Of a stretch of 64,000 nt of DNA, positions 62,301-64,000 are shown piece after piece. A program made the translations under genes and the position numbers. How positions within the stretch are numbered: the first letter of the stretch is position 1; every line of letters starts with the position of its first letter. This DNA comes from Nectonema munidae. Its lineage: Eukaryota > Nematomorpha > Nectonematoida > Nectonematidae. The notes beneath the pieces are model-generated. The model was not told the origin of the DNA. It saw nothing but the letters and a program-made list of their open reading frames with translations, and made no database searches. The stretch spans positions 124,001 through 188,000 of the forward strand of contig JAUIRK010001026.1 in assembly GCA_030549495.1 (NCBI GenBank), read 5' to 3'.

Positions 62301-63220
62301 GCGAGTTGACAATAGCCCAGTTACTGAAGTAATTTATCTGCTAGTGGTGTACCACCGATGGCTATTGCGAATGTGAAGCGATACGGATACTTGAACACAT
62401 TGGGAGTAATGAGTATGTGGGATTTTAAACTCGCAGGTGGTATACATTGAAAAAGGCTACTAAATGCTTCAGAAGAATGTAATGTATCAATGTTTGAACT
62501 TGTGGGTGTTCGGGTCCAGTTGCATCTGAGTGATGATTATGTAGGAATATAAACTGACAGGTAATTATTTAAAAAAGCTAGATAATGAAGTAGTGTAACA
62601 AAATTGAAATGGTAGCGAATTCTAGTATTTTTGTCTAAGTGGTATTTCAATGCAGGCGTGACTGTGTTTTAGTTTCATTCAGAGAATTCGAACACACCTC
62701 ACTAGCTTACGAAATAGGCCATATTAACTAACTAATTCGCTTAACTAGCAGAGTTAAAATAATTCAGCTAAACTTTTTAGAGGAACATATTTTTTTCAAA
62801 GAAATATGACATCCTTTCAGCGGTTGATACTTGATCCAGTTGCTTGATAATTTTCAAATTAAAACATAGGATACACACACGGAATTTTATAGGCAAATTT
62901 CGGAGACTAAACAAAACGAGACAAGAACACTATTTTGTTTTTAAAAGTTCGATAAAAAAAACTAAGCAAAAAAGTAAATGTTATTCTTTTCACGAATAGG
63001 AACAACTAATTCCAAATTTAGAGATATCCAAAATTGAAATATTATTTTCTTGTACAACGCATATTATGATTAAATTTTGGATTAAATAGTCGTAAAAAAC
63101 AGTTCCTACACAAAATGAAATATAAATAAAAATAGTATTAAATGCCTGCACTAAGAGTTCAAAATAAGCTTTAGTCATTTCGTACTAAATAAATTAAATT
63201 AAAACTTAAATTTAAGAGTT
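59301..63220. other. upstream of the seen galectin exons; no exon found
   Basis: I searched for galectin strands or an ATG exon ending in phase 0 on the minus strand and found none that I could support. Fragments with GATGGCGAA(C/A)C(T/C) and GCGTGCC words near 60590-60640 and 61500-61530 look like hAT-like MITE debris. The 81-codon plus frame at 60762-61007 has no recognised domain. Confidence 0.35.
59741..60008. mobile_element. MITE copy B, related to 7946-8252
   Basis: TAGAGATGCATCGGATAT starts it; TTTTTACTTTATCCAAAATT and AACTTGCGTTTACTTA words follow in the same order and spacing as in copy A. The right end is degenerate (ATCCGAAACATA) and no TSD is visible. Confidence 0.7.
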
Positions 63221-63489
63221 TTAATTTATCACTTTGAGGTTCGGTGGGACACCAGTGTTACAAGAAATGAAAATCGTCTGCCTTAGATACATTAACCCAT
63301 TTAAGACCAAGCAAAGCAGACGATATCTAAAAAAACGCAGACGATTTATATTCAAAGTTATTGAAAAAAGCAGACGAAGATGAAATTACTTATGTTCCAA
63401 AATAGGAACATTGGTCGTAAATGGGTTAAATTGCATTGAAAAATAAAGCAGACGATTAGTCTTCAAAATTCTGGTCCTCAATGGATTAA
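63221..63489. mobile_element. TTAA MITE (family 2) split by a nested family-1 MITE
   Basis: Outer left part: CTTTGAGGTTCGGTGGGACA to CGTCTGCCTTAGATACAT. Outer right part: GCAGACGATTAGTC to CTGGTCCTCAATGGATTAA. Between them is the inner element, and together the outer halves match the copy at 51519-51646. Confidence 0.75.
63292..63429. mobile_element. TTAA MITE, family 1, nested copy
   Basis: 138 bp from TTAACCCATTTAAGACCAA to TTGGTCGTAAATGGGTTAA, near-identical to the reverse of 10572-10711 and inserted at a TTAA in the outer element. Confidence 0.85.
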
Positions 63490-63524
63490 AAAATATTTTA
63501 AGGCTTATCAAAGTTTGAGGCTCT

Positions 63525-63715
63525 CAATGGTTGTTAGGGTGTACCTCAAAGCTTAACAGTTGAAGGTCAGGGGTTCGATCCCCAAGGCCCCCGACACTTA
63601 TAAACAAAATCACAAAACTGTGATTAATCATCTCAAGCATAATGCGAGCATATCGCTCTAAGAATGAAAGTGCTTTGATATCTCCAACCAATCAATCAAC
63701 TAACCAACCATCAGT
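63525..63715 (+). mobile_element. tRNA-derived SINE-like element
   Basis: A box-like TGGTTGTTAGG (about 63528) and a good B box GGGTTCGATCCCC (63571-63583) are followed by about 110 bp of body and a tail of CAATCAATC/AACCAACC type. The flanking acceptor stem does not pair, so it is not a working tRNA gene. Confidence 0.55.
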
Positions 63716-63846
63716 TTGGCGAATCATTTTGAAATCTACGAGTACACCTTAGAATTTGGGTGCGAAATGTTATAAGTAAAAATCACAAGTATGTTTTTTT
63801 CATGCAATCCCCACACAGTCTACCTTATTTTTTCAATCCTGTATGG

Positions 63847-64000
63847 CAGGGGTCGGGAACCTATGGCTCTTTTGATGACTGCATCTGGTTCTCAGATAAA
63901 TTAGGTGGCCTTCAGGAAAAAGGGAGGTATTGCGATAATGCTTATCCTTCTTGCCAATTCTACACTCTCTTAATTTCGTCATCATTACGAATCAAGACGA
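63847..64000 (+). mobile_element. hAT-type element end, running off the window
   Basis: CAGGGGTCGGGAACCTATGG then CTC and CATCTGGTTCTC match the known style of hAT termini (CAGGGGTCGGCAACC type). The other end is outside the window. Confidence 0.6.

Noticed and set aside
63525-63600. A functional tRNA gene with a GGTTCGATCC box
   Set aside because: The acceptor stem does not pair and the A region is poor; the downstream body and tail fit a SINE.

Overview
This is an AT-rich animal nuclear window with spliced genes, long introns and very many DNA transposons. The galectin gene, the transposon mix (hAT, piggyBac, Tc1/mariner, Tigger, MULE) and tRNA-derived SINEs fit an invertebrate, perhaps an arthropod such as a copepod. 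That assignment is inference, because nothing in the window names the species.

The best-supported host gene is a galectin on the minus strand, running from about 59.3 kb down to 32.07 kb. Ten exons were assembled by hand. All nine introns have GT/AG ends and all exon joins keep phase. They encode about 491 residues forming three galectin carbohydrate-recognition domains (CRDs). CRD1 and CRD2 keep most sugar-contact residues, while CRD3 has lost most of them. The start codon was not found and may lie in an unseen 5' exon or beyond the window. The introns are filled with transposons.

A second coding region is an intronless minus-strand ORF (20683-18860). It encodes a divergent protein kinase with an acidic tail built from 138-bp in-frame repeats next to a (CAT)n tract of about 220 bp. 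A one-base deletion in the last full repeat shifts the frame just before that tract. A third, weaker candidate is a plus-strand chain of four small exons (2386-10430) with good splice sites and compatible phases, coding for a serine-rich protein I do not recognise.

Most of the rest is mobile DNA. Left part (6-16 kb): a retroposed insert with a 16-bp target-site duplication (TSD), three hAT-type MITEs with 8-bp TSDs, TTAA-flanked MITEs and hAT debris. 22-29.6 kb: a decayed hAT transposase gene split by a second hAT element with an exact 8-bp TSD, two unrelated tandem arrays of about 150 bp period, and a Tigger MITE followed by a Tigger pseudogene. Inside the galectin gene (32-59 kb): hAT MITEs, an inverted pair of 456-bp elements, a piggyBac pseudogene interrupted by a foldback MITE, two Tc1-like pseudogenes, a MULE pseudogene, a SINE, LINE tails and several TTAA MITEs. 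Right end (59-64 kb): a second copy of an 8-kb-region MITE, a TTAA MITE nested inside another, a SINE and the end of a hAT element.

The most distinctive structures are the repeat-tailed kinase with its frameshift, the precise hAT-in-hAT insertion, and a set of TTAA MITEs with different ends that share a GCAGACGAT motif. I found no CRISPR array, rRNA, functional tRNA or clear multi-gene system.
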